From assembly GCF_026283925.1 (NCBI RefSeq), contig NZ_JAPDPF010000004.1, positions 248,001 through 312,000 of the forward strand: a DNA stretch of 64,000 bases. Direction: 5' to 3'. Origin of the DNA: Dyella halodurans. GTDB lineage: Bacteria > Pseudomonadota > Gammaproteobacteria > Xanthomonadales > Rhodanobacteraceae. Of this stretch, positions 49,359 through 58,035 are shown in pieces (the first letter of the stretch is position 1; each line of letters starts with the position of its first letter). The position numbers and the translations under genes were made by a program. Below the pieces are notes generated by a model. It saw only the letters and a program-made list of their open reading frames with translations, made no database searches and was not told the origin of the DNA.

Positions 49359-51574
49359 ACACCTATGAGGCATGGGCACATCCGCTGCTGGCAGCCCAGG
49401 TGCTGCGCGCGCGGCGCGATGGCCAGAGCGAAGTCGCCTTGCGTGTCGATGGATTGCAGGGCGCGCGCCAGGTACTACGACTGGAACAAGTCATCCATGC
49501 CATTCCCGGCGTGCGACGGGTCAGCGTGGACGCCGCGTCCCGGCGCGTGCGCGTGATCTGGGATCGCGATCGCACCTCCCTGCCCGCCCTTCTGCAAACC
49601 CTGGCCGCGATGCACTGTGCCGCGCAACCACTGCGCAGCGACAGCATCGACGATACGCGTTCGCGTGAGGCGAATGACTTGCTCAAGCGCCTGCTGGTCG
49701 CCGGCATGTGCGCCATGCAGGTGATGACGTATGCGTTCGTGATCTACATTGGCGTAGTGGATTTCGTCGACTTCACCACGCGCGGCTTGTTTCGCTGGCT
49801 GAGCCTGATCTCCACGGCGCCGGTGGTGTTCTATTCCGCTCACCCGTTCGTCCGCGGCGCATGGCAGGAACTGCGCAGCCGACGCCTGGGCATCCACATC
49901 CCGGTCGCGGCCGCCGTATGGCTGGTGTTTCTCGCCAGTGCGATCAACACCGTGCGCGGCCAGGGCGAGATCTATTTCGATTCGGTCAGCATGTTCGTGT
50001 TCCTGCTGCTGGCGGCCCGTTACATCGAGCTTCGCGCCCGCCATCGCAGTGGTGCCCTGGGCGATGCCGTGATCGACGGCGCGCCCTTGCTGGCCGAGCG
50101 TCTGCGCGCCAATGGCGAGTTGGAGACGGTGCCAGCCATCGAACTGCTGCCCGGCGAGCGCGTGCATATCGCCGAAGGCGGCACCGTACCCGCCGACGGC
50201 GTGCTGGAGAGTGACTCGATCCAGGTGGACGAAGCCTTGCTGTCGGGCGAATCCTGTCCGGTCACGCGCCACCGTGGTGATCCCCTGGTGGCGGGCAGCG
50301 TCCTGGTCGGCGGGCCGGCGCGCCTACGGGTCGAGCGCAGTGGCGATGACACCGCCGCCGCACGCATGGGCGCACTCAGTACGCGCGCACGCCTCGCACG
50401 TGAAGCCGCCACGCAAGTGAATGACGCGGAACTGGGCCGCTTCGTCGCACGCGTGCTGGTGCTGACGCTTGGCACCGCCGCGGCGTGGCTATTGATCGAT
50501 CCGTCACGCGCGTTCGAGGCAGCCGTGGCGGTGCTCGTCATTGCCTGCCCTTGCGCGTTCGCGCTCACGGCACCCAGCGCCATGGTACGGGCGCTAGGCA
50601 TCCTCGCCCAACGCGGCGTGCTGGTCGCGGACAGCGCCGCCCTGGCGACCCTGGCGCGCGTCGACGTCGCCGTCTTCGACAAGACGGGCACGCTGACCGT
50701 GCCCCACATCGATCTCGACGAAGCCACTCACCTGCGTGCCGACGGTCGCACCGACTGGCCGGCGCTCGCTGCGGCGCTGGCCCGGGAGAGCTCGCACCCG
50801 ATGGCACGTGCCGTGGTACAGGCAACGTCGGGGCATCGGCCGGCGACGGCGACGCAGGTCGAAGTGACGCTCGGCTCGGGTATTTCCGGCACCATTGCAG
50901 GCCACACCGTTCGGCTGGGACGCGGCGCGTTCGTGCTGGAGGGCGCCGCATCATCACGCTCTTCCGACGACCTCTGGCTTGCCGACGCCCAAGGGCCCAT
51001 TGCCGCGTTCCGTCCGCACGAAGCCGCGCGCGCCGATGCGGCGCGCACGCTCAATGCACTGCGGGAACGAGGCATGGCCACCGTGATCGCCAGTGGCGAT
51101 GCTGCAGGACGTGTCGCGCAGACGGCTGCGGCCCTGGGCGTGCATGAACACCACGCCCAGCAAACCCCCGCGGACAAACTCGCCCTGCTTGAACAGAAAC
51201 GCCGCGAAGGCCACGTCACGCTTGCCGTGGGCGACGGCAACAACGACGCCCCCATCCTCGCCGGTGCCGATGTTTCCGCTGCCCTCGCTTCAGGCAGCGA
51301 ACTGGCCCAGGCGCACGCCGACTTCCTGCTGTTGCACGGTCAACTGCATGGACTGGTGGTGGCACGCGATGTGGCGTGCAAGGTACGCGACGTCATCGCG
51401 CGAGGCCGGCGCTGGTCGCTGGCCTACAACCTCTGCGCCGTTCCCTTCGCGGCGCTGGGCTGGGTACCACCGTGGCTGGCAGCGATCGGCATGTCGGCGA
51501 GTTCACTGGTGGTCGTGCTCAATGCCTGGCGCATCGGCCGCGATGATCCGCCAGCACCGGCGGTGCGCGCATGA
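49355..51574 (+). CDS. ccoI: Copper-transporting P-type ATPase CcoI/FixI, N-terminal metal motif degenerate
   Basis: The 739-residue P1B-type ATPase exports copper needed for cbb3 CuB assembly. Core motifs are intact: CPC at 398-400 in IACPCAFAL, phosphorylation Asp442 in FDKTGTLT, the SSHPMA motif, GESCPV in the actuator region and GDGNNDAP near the end. An N-terminal ferredoxin-like HMA domain can be traced (about 25-85), but its metal loop reads VDGLQGARQVLRLE, with no CxxC. The usual additional N-terminal cysteines of CcoI are also absent. Transport itself relies on the CPC site, so function is still likely. It overlaps its neighbours by four bases on each side. Confidence 0.92.
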   Translation: MNTYEAWAHPLLAAQVLRARRDGQSEVALRVDGLQGARQVLRLEQVIHAIPGVRRVSVDAASRRVRVIWDRDRTSLPALLQTLAAMHCAAQPLRSDSIDDTRSREANDLLKRLLVAGMCAMQVMTYAFVIYIGVVDFVDFTTRGLFRWLSLISTAPVVFYSAHPFVRGAWQELRSRRLGIHIPVAAAVWLVFLASAINTVRGQGEIYFDSVSMFVFLLLAARYIELRARHRSGALGDAVIDGAPLLAERLRANGELETVPAIELLPGERVHIAEGGTVPADGVLESDSIQVDEALLSGESCPVTRHRGDPLVAGSVLVGGPARLRVERSGDDTAAARMGALSTRARLAREAATQVNDAELGRFVARVLVLTLGTAAAWLLIDPSRAFEAAVAVLVIACPCAFALTAPSAMVRALGILAQRGVLVADSAALATLARVDVAVFDKTGTLTVPHIDLDEATHLRADGRTDWPALAAALARESSHPMARAVVQATSGHRPATATQVEVTLGSGISGTIAGHTVRLGRGAFVLEGAASSRSSDDLWLADAQGPIAAFRPHEAARADAARTLNALRERGMATVIASGDAAGRVAQTAAALGVHEHHAQQTPADKLALLEQKRREGHVTLAVGDGNNDAPILAGADVSAALASGSELAQAHADFLLLHGQLHGLVVARDVACKVRDVIARGRRWSLAYNLCAVPFAALGWVPPWLAAIGMSASSLVVVLNAWRIGRDDPPAPAVRA

Positions 51575-51774
51575 ACATCCTGCTGGTGCTGATCCCCGTC
51601 ACCCTGCTGATCGTCATCGTGGCCGTCGCCATCTTCTTCTGGGCGGTGAACCACCAGCAGTTCGATGACCTGGAGAGTCCTGGCATGCTGCCGCTGATGG
51701 AAGAAGCCGATCCCGTCGAACGGCCTGCGGCCGACAGCGAGACGCCCATTGACGGCGAAGAGCCAGGCCGCTGA
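51571..51774 (+). CDS. ccoS: cbb3 oxidase maturation protein CcoS
   Basis: The 67-residue protein has one N-terminal membrane helix (LVLIPVTLLIVIVAVAIFFW) followed by the family stretch AVNHQQFDDLESPG. CcoS is needed for cofactor insertion into CcoN. It overlaps ccoI by four bases. Its stop codon abuts the stop of the convergent regulator gene with no base between. Confidence 0.93.
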   Translation: MNILLVLIPVTLLIVIVAVAIFFWAVNHQQFDDLESPGMLPLMEEADPVERPAADSETPIDGEEPGR

Positions 51775-52533
51775 CTAGGCCGCCGAGGAAGCCTGCCATA
51801 GCGCGAAACCCGTGTCGCGCAGCGCCTCGACGTGACGCAACTGCACCCGCCGGCCCTCGACCGAGACCCAGCCCTTCGCGCGAAACCGGCTCAGCACCCG
51901 GCTTACCGTCTCGGGCGCCAGGCGCAGGTGACTCGCCACATCGCTACGCGACATGCTGAGCTGGAAGACCGTGTCCGACAGCCCGCGCTGTGCGTGACGC
52001 TGGCCCAGGTCCAGCAGGAACGCCGCCACCCGCTCGTCAGCCGTGTGGTCGCCAGCGAGCCTGCTGACCATGCCGAGTTCCCGGCTCAACAGGCGAAACA
52101 GATGCTGTTGGATCGCCGGCACGGTGGCCGCGAGATCGCTCATGGCGGGAAACGAGAAGCGGCAAAAGGTCGACCGCTCCAAGGCAATCGCGTCGCTGGG
52201 ATGGCAGTCGGGATGAATGCCGCTGAGTCCCACGACCTCGCCAGGCAAGTAGAAGCCGAGCACCTGTTCGCGGCCATCACGGCTGAACAGTGACGCCTTC
52301 ACGCTGCCGGTGCGTACCGCGTAGATCGCCCGAAACGGCTCGCCCCGTCGAAGCACATAGTCGCCTTCCGCCACCGGCGGCGCATGCTCAACCAGGCACT
52401 GTAAAGCGGCCAACTCGCGTTTGCCGTAGCCCATGGCGGTGCATGCACGGGAAAACGCGCAGCCTTGGCAAAAAGCATGCGCATCGACATGCGCGCTCGC
52501 TTCACCAGCTGGAACCTGCGGAATGGAATGCAT
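51775..52533 (-). CDS. fnr: Fnr/Anr-type oxygen-sensing CRP-family regulator
   Basis: The 252-residue regulator has the Fnr cluster cysteines Cys22, Cys25 and Cys31 (Cx2Cx5C) and Cys124, aligned with Fnr Cys122. It should bind an oxygen-labile [4Fe-4S] cluster. The cyclic-nucleotide-type beta-roll is followed by a dimer helix and a winged HTH whose recognition helix reads APETVSRVLSRF. The Glu and the Ser-Arg match those in Fnr that read TTGAT. It should therefore act on TTGAT-N4-ATCAA sites, several of which lie within 6 kb. It is convergent with ccoS. An extra cysteine, Cys110, is present. Confidence 0.94.
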   Translation of the reverse strand: MHSIPQVPAGEASAHVDAHAFCQGCAFSRACTAMGYGKRELAALQCLVEHAPPVAEGDYVLRRGEPFRAIYAVRTGSVKASLFSRDGREQVLGFYLPGEVVGLSGIHPDCHPSDAIALERSTFCRFSFPAMSDLAATVPAIQQHLFRLLSRELGMVSRLAGDHTADERVAAFLLDLGQRHAQRGLSDTVFQLSMSRSDVASHLRLAPETVSRVLSRFRAKGWVSVEGRRVQLRHVEALRDTGFALWQASSAA

Positions 52534-52748
52534 ATCGATGCGCCGGCGGGTCGTAGTGGGGAAACAGTCTTGGTGGGGCGCGCCATTCTATCCAGCGCAG
52601 CGATCGGTTCTAGACCTGCGGCCTCCTGCCGCAGTCGCCGAAGCCGCGCCCGCCGAATGGCCCTGGTGTTCCGCTCCAGCATCCAGGACCCGACGCTTGG
52701 TAACGAGGCGCGTGGACGCGGGGCTTTTCGTTGCTGGCGGTTCAATAT

Positions 52749-52771
52749 AACATGTATTTCGTAGACATCTT
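52749..52771 (+). promoter_or_regulatory. NsrR-like operator upstream of nsrR
   Basis: This 23-base dyad has arms AACATGTAT and AGACATCTT (seven of nine positions complementary) around a five-base centre. It matches the AT-rich NsrR consensus (arms AAGATGTAT and ATACATCTT) at about 18 of 23 positions. It ends 13 bases before the nsrR ATG, as for an autorepressed gene. Confidence 0.6.
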
Positions 52772-52784
52772 AAAGGCCGCCCCC

Positions 52785-53219
52785 ATGCGCCTGAACGTAT
52801 TCACCGACTACTGCCTGCGCACGCTGATGTACGTCGGGATCAACGAAGACTCGCTGACCACGCGCAGTGACATCGCGAATGCGTACGGCATTTCGGACAA
52901 CCACCTGATGAAGGTCGTGAATTGGCTTGGCCGCCAGGGCTATCTCGAAACCGTACGCGGCAAAGGCGGCGGCATGCAGCTTGCGCGCGACGCGGGCGCC
53001 ATTTCGATCGGCGAACTGGTTCGTGCCAGCGAGGCCTCGATACCCCTGGTGGAATGCTTCGACCCCGCCACCTCCTGCTGCCGCATCGCCCCCGCCTGCC
53101 GCCTGAAGGGCATCCTCGGCGAAGCCATGGAGGCCATGTACAAGGTATTGGACAACTACACGCTGGCCGACCTCATCATCAAACCGCGCCACCTCGCAGC
53201 GCTGCTGCAGATCGCCTGA
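52785..53219 (+). CDS. nsrR: Rrf2-family nitric oxide-sensing repressor NsrR
   Basis: I start this 144-residue protein at ATG 52785 (MRLNVFTDY), the common Rrf2 start; an in-frame opening 18 codons earlier runs through the operator. An N-terminal winged HTH contains YGISDNHLMKVVNWLGRQGY and RGKGGGMQLAR. The cluster cysteines are Cys91, Cys99 and Cys105 (with Cys98 adjacent) in VECFDPATSCCRIAPACRL. These should hold an NO-sensitive Fe-S cluster. The Rrf2 relative IscR has a different cysteine context. norB follows 147 bases downstream behind another NsrR-like site. Confidence 0.92.
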   Translation: MRLNVFTDYCLRTLMYVGINEDSLTTRSDIANAYGISDNHLMKVVNWLGRQGYLETVRGKGGGMQLARDAGAISIGELVRASEASIPLVECFDPATSCCRIAPACRLKGILGEAMEAMYKVLDNYTLADLIIKPRHLAALLQIA

Positions 53220-53267
53220 CCCACAAGCCACCTCCCTCCCCGCCGGCTTGACCGGCCCTCCCAGAGA

Positions 53268-53281
53268 TTGATCTAAACCAT
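53268..53281 (+). promoter_or_regulatory. Fnr/Dnr-like box upstream of norB
   Basis: TTGAT-CTAA-ACCAT has a perfect left half-site and three of five matches on the right. Its centre lies about 92 bases before the norB ATG and about 42 bases before the centre of the NsrR-like site, an arrangement fitting anaerobic activation with NO-relieved repression. Confidence 0.5.
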
Positions 53282-53305
53282 GGATATCGAATACATCTAT
53301 CTTAT

Positions 53306-53328
53306 AAGTTGCATATTCCATACATATT
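53306..53328 (+). promoter_or_regulatory. NsrR-like operator upstream of norB
   Basis: The dyad has arms AAGTTGCAT and ATACATATT and matches the NsrR consensus at about 17 of 23 positions. It lies 38 bases before the norB ATG, where it could cover the promoter. A further half-site-like ATACATCT lies at 53291-53298. Confidence 0.6.
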
Positions 53329-53366
53329 CGTAGTGCTCCGATCCATCATCAAGCAGGAGAAAATCG

Positions 53367-55634
53367 ATGCAATCCACGCGAAAACTGTGGCGCTGGCTCG
53401 CCATCATGTTCTTTGCGTCCTTCGCCGTCCTGGGATGGCTTGGGCGAGAAATCTATTTGGCGGCACCTCCCATCCCCACGCAGGTGGTGGCGCCTGACGG
53501 CCGGGTGATCTTTACCGGCGAGCAGATCCAGCGCGGCCAGCAAGCCTGGCTTCAAGCCGGCGGCCAGCAGCTGGGAACCGTGTGGGGCCACGGCAGCTAC
53601 ATCGCGCCTGACTGGTCCGCCGACTGGCTGCACCGGGAGGCGCTCACGCTGCGCGACCGCTGGGCGCAACAAGGCCATCGCGTGCCGTTCGACCAGCTCG
53701 ATGCCGAAGATCAAGGCGCACTCGGCAATCGACTAAAGACCGTGTTGCGCGCCAACACCTATGACAGCGCCACCGGCACGCTGACGCTGAGCGCCGATCG
53801 TGCCGCAGCGGTCGAGGAAGTCGCGCGCCACTATGAAGGGCTGTTCGGCACCGACCCGGCCCTGGACAAGCTGCGCGAGCAGTACGCGATGATGCCCGGC
53901 TCGCTGACGCAGGCCGAAGATCTGAAAGCCCTGCCGGCGTTCTTCTTCTGGTCATCCTGGGCGGCTGCAACCAACCGCCCCGGCGAAGCGCATCTGTCGT
54001 ACACCAGCAACTGGCCCCACGAGCCGCTGGTCGACAATGTCCCCAGCACGGCCAACGGCATGTGGTCCATCGCCAGCATCATCGGCCTGATCGCCTGCAT
54101 CGCCGGCATGGTCTGGTATCACGTGACGCATCATGACGAAACCGATCCCGTCGCGCCCAAGTCGGACCCGCTGTTTGACCTGAAGCCGACGCCCTCGATG
54201 CGCGCCACGATGAAGTACTTCTACGTCGTCATTGGGCTCATGCTGCTGCAGATTTCCATGGGCGTGATCACCGCCCACTACGCGGTGGAAGGACAGAGCT
54301 TCTTCGGCATTCCGTTGGCTTCAATACTTCCCTTCGTCGCCAGCAGAACGATTCATACCCAGCTCGCGGTGTTGTGGATCGCCACCGCATGGTTGGCCAC
54401 CGGCCTGTATATCGGCCCGGCCCTGTCGGGGCATGAGCCGAAGTACCAACGACTCGGGGTCAACGTGCTGCTGGGCGCGCTGGTCTTTGTCGTGGTCGGA
54501 TCCCTGCTCTGCGGCTGGATCGGCACCATGCAGAAGTTGGGTTTCCACTACGCGTTCTGGCTTGGCAACCAGGGCCTGGCGTACACCAGCATGGGGCGCG
54601 TCTGGCAGATCCTGTTGTTCATCGGCCTGATGTTCTGGCTCTTGCTGATGGGACGCGCCTTGTGGCCCGCGCTGATGCGTCCTTCGGAAAGCCGCGGCCT
54701 CATCGCCATGGTCTTCATCGCCGCCACCTGCATTGGCTTGTTCTACGCGACGTCCCTGGTCTGGGGCGAACACACGCACTACTCGATGATCGAGTACTGG
54801 CGCTGGTGGCTGGTCCACCTGTGGGTCGAGGGTTTCTTCGAGGTCTTCGCCACCGCGGTGATTGCGCTGATCTTCTCGCGCCTCGGCCTGATCCGCGCTG
54901 CCACGGCAAACACGGCGATCGTGCTCGAGACCATCGTGTTCCTGTTCGGCGGCATTCTCGGCACCCTGCACCACCTCTACTTCACCGGCACGCCTACGGC
55001 CGTGATCGCCTTCGGCGCGATGTTCTCTGCGCTCGAAGTCGTGCCGCTGGCCCTGGTGGGCTTTGAGGGCTATCGCAACTACCAGCGCAGCAAGGCCGCG
55101 CCCTGGGTCGCTTCGTACAAGTGGACCATCCTGTGCTTCATCGCCGTGGGCTTCTGGAACACGGTGGGCGCCGGCCTGCTTGGCTTCACCATCAATCCGC
55201 CGATTTCGCTGTACTACGTGCAAGGCCTGAACCTGACCCCCGCGCATGGCCATGCGGCCCTGTTCGGCGTCTACGGCATGCTGGGCATCGGCCTGACCTT
55301 GTTCTGCCTGCGCGGCCTGTCGTCGAGCAGGAACTGGTCCGACGGGTGGCTGAAGCCGATGTTCTGGCTGCTCAATATCGGCCTGGCCATGATGGTCTTC
55401 CTGTCCCTGCTGCCTTCAGGCATCTACCAGGCCTGGGCGAGCGTGGAATACGGCCTGTGGTATGCGCGTTCGCCCGAGATCGTGCACTCCTCGATCATGC
55501 AGACCCTGGTCTGGCTGCGCGTTCCCGGCGACATCGTGTTCACCCTGGGCGTCCTTTGCCTGGCGACCTTTGCGGTGAAGCTGCTTGGGCGTTCCCGCGT
55601 GAAGCTCGGGCGGGTGGCGACCCAGCAGATCTAG
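53367..55634 (+). CDS. norB: Quinol-dependent nitric oxide reductase (qNOR)
   Basis: The 755-residue enzyme is the single-subunit qNOR/NorZ type: an N-terminal helix and periplasmic extension (about 35-215, GHGSYIAPDWSADWLHREA) are fused to the 12-helix NorB core. Metal ligands are visible in HTQLAVLWIATAW, YWRWWLVHLWVEGFFEVF, GTLHHLYFTGTP and HGHAALFGVYG. It reduces two NO to N2O with quinol electrons. The ATG follows AGGAGA. No nitrite reductase or norC lies nearby, so detoxification is at least as likely as respiration. A strong hairpin follows the gene. Confidence 0.95.
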   Translation: MQSTRKLWRWLAIMFFASFAVLGWLGREIYLAAPPIPTQVVAPDGRVIFTGEQIQRGQQAWLQAGGQQLGTVWGHGSYIAPDWSADWLHREALTLRDRWAQQGHRVPFDQLDAEDQGALGNRLKTVLRANTYDSATGTLTLSADRAAAVEEVARHYEGLFGTDPALDKLREQYAMMPGSLTQAEDLKALPAFFFWSSWAAATNRPGEAHLSYTSNWPHEPLVDNVPSTANGMWSIASIIGLIACIAGMVWYHVTHHDETDPVAPKSDPLFDLKPTPSMRATMKYFYVVIGLMLLQISMGVITAHYAVEGQSFFGIPLASILPFVASRTIHTQLAVLWIATAWLATGLYIGPALSGHEPKYQRLGVNVLLGALVFVVVGSLLCGWIGTMQKLGFHYAFWLGNQGLAYTSMGRVWQILLFIGLMFWLLLMGRALWPALMRPSESRGLIAMVFIAATCIGLFYATSLVWGEHTHYSMIEYWRWWLVHLWVEGFFEVFATAVIALIFSRLGLIRAATANTAIVLETIVFLFGGILGTLHHLYFTGTPTAVIAFGAMFSALEVVPLALVGFEGYRNYQRSKAAPWVASYKWTILCFIAVGFWNTVGAGLLGFTINPPISLYYVQGLNLTPAHGHAALFGVYGMLGIGLTLFCLRGLSSSRNWSDGWLKPMFWLLNIGLAMMVFLSLLPSGIYQAWASVEYGLWYARSPEIVHSSIMQTLVWLRVPGDIVFTLGVLCLATFAVKLLGRSRVKLGRVATQQI

Positions 55635-55994
55635 CAAGCGCAGTCTCGCCTGCATGCCGGCCGTGCAAATGCGCCGGCGACGTCAGACGCCATCCGGTCC
55701 AGCCTCTTGCTGGACCGGATGGCATCCCCAGCCCATCGTCCCTGCTCGCAGCCCGCCAAGCCCGTCCTGCCCGTTCGAACTCGCGTAACCCATTGACCGA
55801 ACAGGCATGGCCAGGGCTTTATCGGCAAGCCTTGCGGCTGGCCCAGGGCCCGGCGGGGCTCCGGCCCCAGCCGGCCAGGCCCGCGATCGTCGGGGTCATC
55901 GCCCACCTACACCCGATGGACCCAATTTTCCGATACACAAATGTCCCGCCTCAGTGGAGAATGCGCGATCAATTTCTCCGGGGGGATCGGGATC
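55635..55994. other. 360-base gap after norB
   Basis: Apart from the hairpin at 55689-55723, I see no gene, repeat or RNA. The right part should hold the promoter of the next gene. Confidence 0.5.
55689..55723 (+). terminator. Strong hairpin downstream of norB
   Basis: A perfect 15-base stem (left arm GCCATCCGGTCCAGC) closes around a CTCTT loop, 54 bases after the norB stop. No T-run follows, so it may be a non-canonical terminator. It is the longest perfect hairpin I found in the window. Confidence 0.65.
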
Positions 55995-56447
55995 ATGAGT
56001 CAGAGCAACGCTACGGCGTACCCCGTGACGCAACTGCTTACCGTCACGCGCAGCTTGGTGGAACTGACCGACCGCGCCGTGTCCGACAGCGAACTTTCGC
56101 ATGCGGCTGCCGACGTGCTGGTGTTCGCCGCGCGCCAGGCCGCCAAGCTGGTCGAAGATGTGGTCGGCGCCCGCCTGCATGATGCCGCCGTTGCACATGC
56201 CTTGGCGCAATGCTCGATCAGCTCCGATCTGGATCGCGCCTACTCCGATCTCGAATGCCTGGCCGAAGCCGCCGGCATGATTCGCGCCCATGGCATCGGT
56301 TCGCAGTATCGGGCGCACCTTGCCTATCTCATGCGTTACGCCGCCGAATCGGCATGCAGCGCGCTGGAGCGTGCCGATCGTTCGATGGCTGGCGCCAACG
56401 TGGTGGCCAGCGTGGTCGACCTGCCCGCCGCCACGCTGCGCAACTAA
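55995..56447 (+). CDS. Hypothetical 150-residue helical protein
   Basis: I do not recognise this protein. I start it at ATG 55995 (MSQSNATAYPVTQLL); an earlier in-frame ATG at 55941 would add 18 unusual residues. It is predicted all-alpha, soluble, alanine-rich and without signal peptide or membrane segment. Three cysteines occur, in AQCSISSDLD, LECLAEAAG and SACSALERA. It stands alone after norB and converges on the Sel1-like gene with a 31-base gap. Codon use looks like its neighbours, so it is probably real. Confidence 0.6.
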   Translation: MSQSNATAYPVTQLLTVTRSLVELTDRAVSDSELSHAAADVLVFAARQAAKLVEDVVGARLHDAAVAHALAQCSISSDLDRAYSDLECLAEAAGMIRAHGIGSQYRAHLAYLMRYAAESACSALERADRSMAGANVVASVVDLPAATLRN

Positions 56448-56478
56448 GTGTAGCCAACGGCCCCCTGCTCGCCTGAGC

Positions 56479-57243
56479 TCAACTCCCCTTCCCGGAAGGG
56501 CCACCCGCCTGCTCCAGCGGGCCCACCTGCACGTGACCGACCCATCCGTCGAAGACTTTGACGGCGGCGCTATCGACGGCTTGCATGACGGCCTTGGCGG
56601 TGGGACAACCGGTCGGCGGCGGTGCCTGCCGCGTGATCGCCTTGTCGTCCTGCATGCAGTAGCTGGCGCCGCTGTTGCTTAGCCTGGTCAACTCGGCCAT
56701 GCCCTGCACATAGCGCTTCTCCGCACGCACGGCCGCGGTACTGTCGGCGTAGACGGGACGCATGCTTGCAAGCAGCGCGTCGGCCGCCTGCCGCTCTTGC
56801 GTCGTGGCGCTCTTGTATGCGCTGTCATACGCCCGCTTGAGGTCGGCATTCGAGCGCTCTGCCGCGAGCGCCAGCCAGGCCAGGGCTAGCGGGCGGTTCA
56901 CCGGTTGCTGGTCGCCGTCGAGCGCCATGATGCCGAGCACGTATTGCGCGGGCTTGCTGGCCCAGGCCGCCGCCGTGGTGAAAAATTTCTGCGCATCCTG
57001 ATAGTGATGCGCGCCATACGATTGCGTGCCGAGGCAGTAGTAAAAATCACCGGGGAGAAAGCGTTCTTCGCCACTCGTGCAGCTGGTATTGGCCAGGTCG
57101 GCATCGCTCGGCACAGCATCGCCATCCTGTTGCAGCGGCGCGCTCGCCGTTTGCGCCGCCAGCTGCATCGGCGCAAGCGCGGCGACGGCACCACCGATCA
57201 CCAGCCGCATCGGCCATTCCCGCTTCCATGGGCGCGTATTCAT
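56479..57243 (-). CDS. Secreted protein with Sel1/TPR-like helical repeats
   Basis: The 254-residue product starts at ATG 57243 (MNTRPWKREWPM). A signal peptide is predicted, with a hydrophobic core in LVIGGAVAALAPMQLAA and cleavage near AQTASA. The mature part contains a Sel1-like stretch: FYYCLGTQSYGAHHYQDAQK, then QYVLGIMALDGDQQ, then ALAWLALAAERSN. Cysteine pairs (two near residues 55-70, two near 210-225) may form disulfides. Such repeats mediate protein contacts in the periplasm. Function is unknown. The frame stays open for 160 codons upstream, but that part has a non-coding look. Confidence 0.65.
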   Translation of the reverse strand: MNTRPWKREWPMRLVIGGAVAALAPMQLAAQTASAPLQQDGDAVPSDADLANTSCTSGEERFLPGDFYYCLGTQSYGAHHYQDAQKFFTTAAAWASKPAQYVLGIMALDGDQQPVNRPLALAWLALAAERSNADLKRAYDSAYKSATTQERQAADALLASMRPVYADSTAAVRAEKRYVQGMAELTRLSNSGASYCMQDDKAITRQAPPPTGCPTAKAVMQAVDSAAVKVFDGWVGHVQVGPLEQAGGPSGKGS

Positions 57244-58035
57244 GAAGTTGCTCTCACTCGATCGATGATGTGGTTTGAAATGACGACGCATCCTAACGGA
57301 CAGCGCAACGATCGAGATGACAGCTGCTGCTCGTCGGCAGCGCTGCATTTTCTTGCGCCCATGCGTGCCGAACGACAGCAGGATCAATGCGCCGACTCGC
57401 AAGCTCGCCCGGGTTGAACGCCGTCGTTCCATATCAACGCATGCGTATCGCTGCGACGAGGGCGAGCGCTGATCACACCCGATGGACTGACCATCAGAAC
57501 ACTCGTGCTCATGTGCACCCACGCTTGGGGAGCCGAACTCATGCTTGAGCGGCTCCCGGCGAGCTACAAATTTGGGTGGGCCGTCCGATCCTGGACGGAT
57601 GACCACCCTGCGCGTCCGCACTCCATTGCGAACCCTAACGCGTGCCTGGCGGCACGCTCCCCCTTTGCAGGAGGCTCCTTCGTAACGCTCCACCACAGTT
57701 AAGTGGTGATGGCCCAGGGGAAGGGCCGGGGACACGGCATCACTCTCGTGAAGCCGGGGGTTAGTGTGCGGCCCGCCGCCTGGCGCCTCTATAAGACTTA
57801 TCTGAAATCACGTAAAACCCATTGCTCCGACCCGGGCCAGTGAGCCCTTAAAAGCCCTGGACTCGGTGCTGGCCATGGCATCAGCCGCCATGCCTGCCGG
57901 ATGGCGGAAAAGCGCAGCGTTCCATCCCGCCCGTGAGCTTTCTCAGCTCCTGAGAAGGCGAGCCGGCAGGATGCGGGACTTCCACCAGCCGCTCGGCGAG
58001 AATGCCCCCATGAGCCAAGCCGCCCCCTGCCTACC
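57244..58035. other. 792-base gap before recC
   Basis: No convincing gene is seen on either strand. It holds a small inverted repeat CACCAC-AGTTAA-GTGGTG (57691-57708) and a hairpin with arms CTTTCTCAG and CTGAGAAGG (57938-57958). The right end probably holds the recC promoter. An unrecognised small RNA cannot be excluded. Confidence 0.45.

Noticed and set aside
57691-57708. Small inverted repeat CACCAC-AGTTAA-GTGGTG
   Set aside because: A six-base stem without a T-run or neighbouring gene end is too weak to call a terminator or RNA.
57244-57735. N-terminal extension of the Sel1-like protein
   Set aside because: The extension is Arg/Cys/Gly-rich and would bury the signal peptide that begins at the ATG at 57243.
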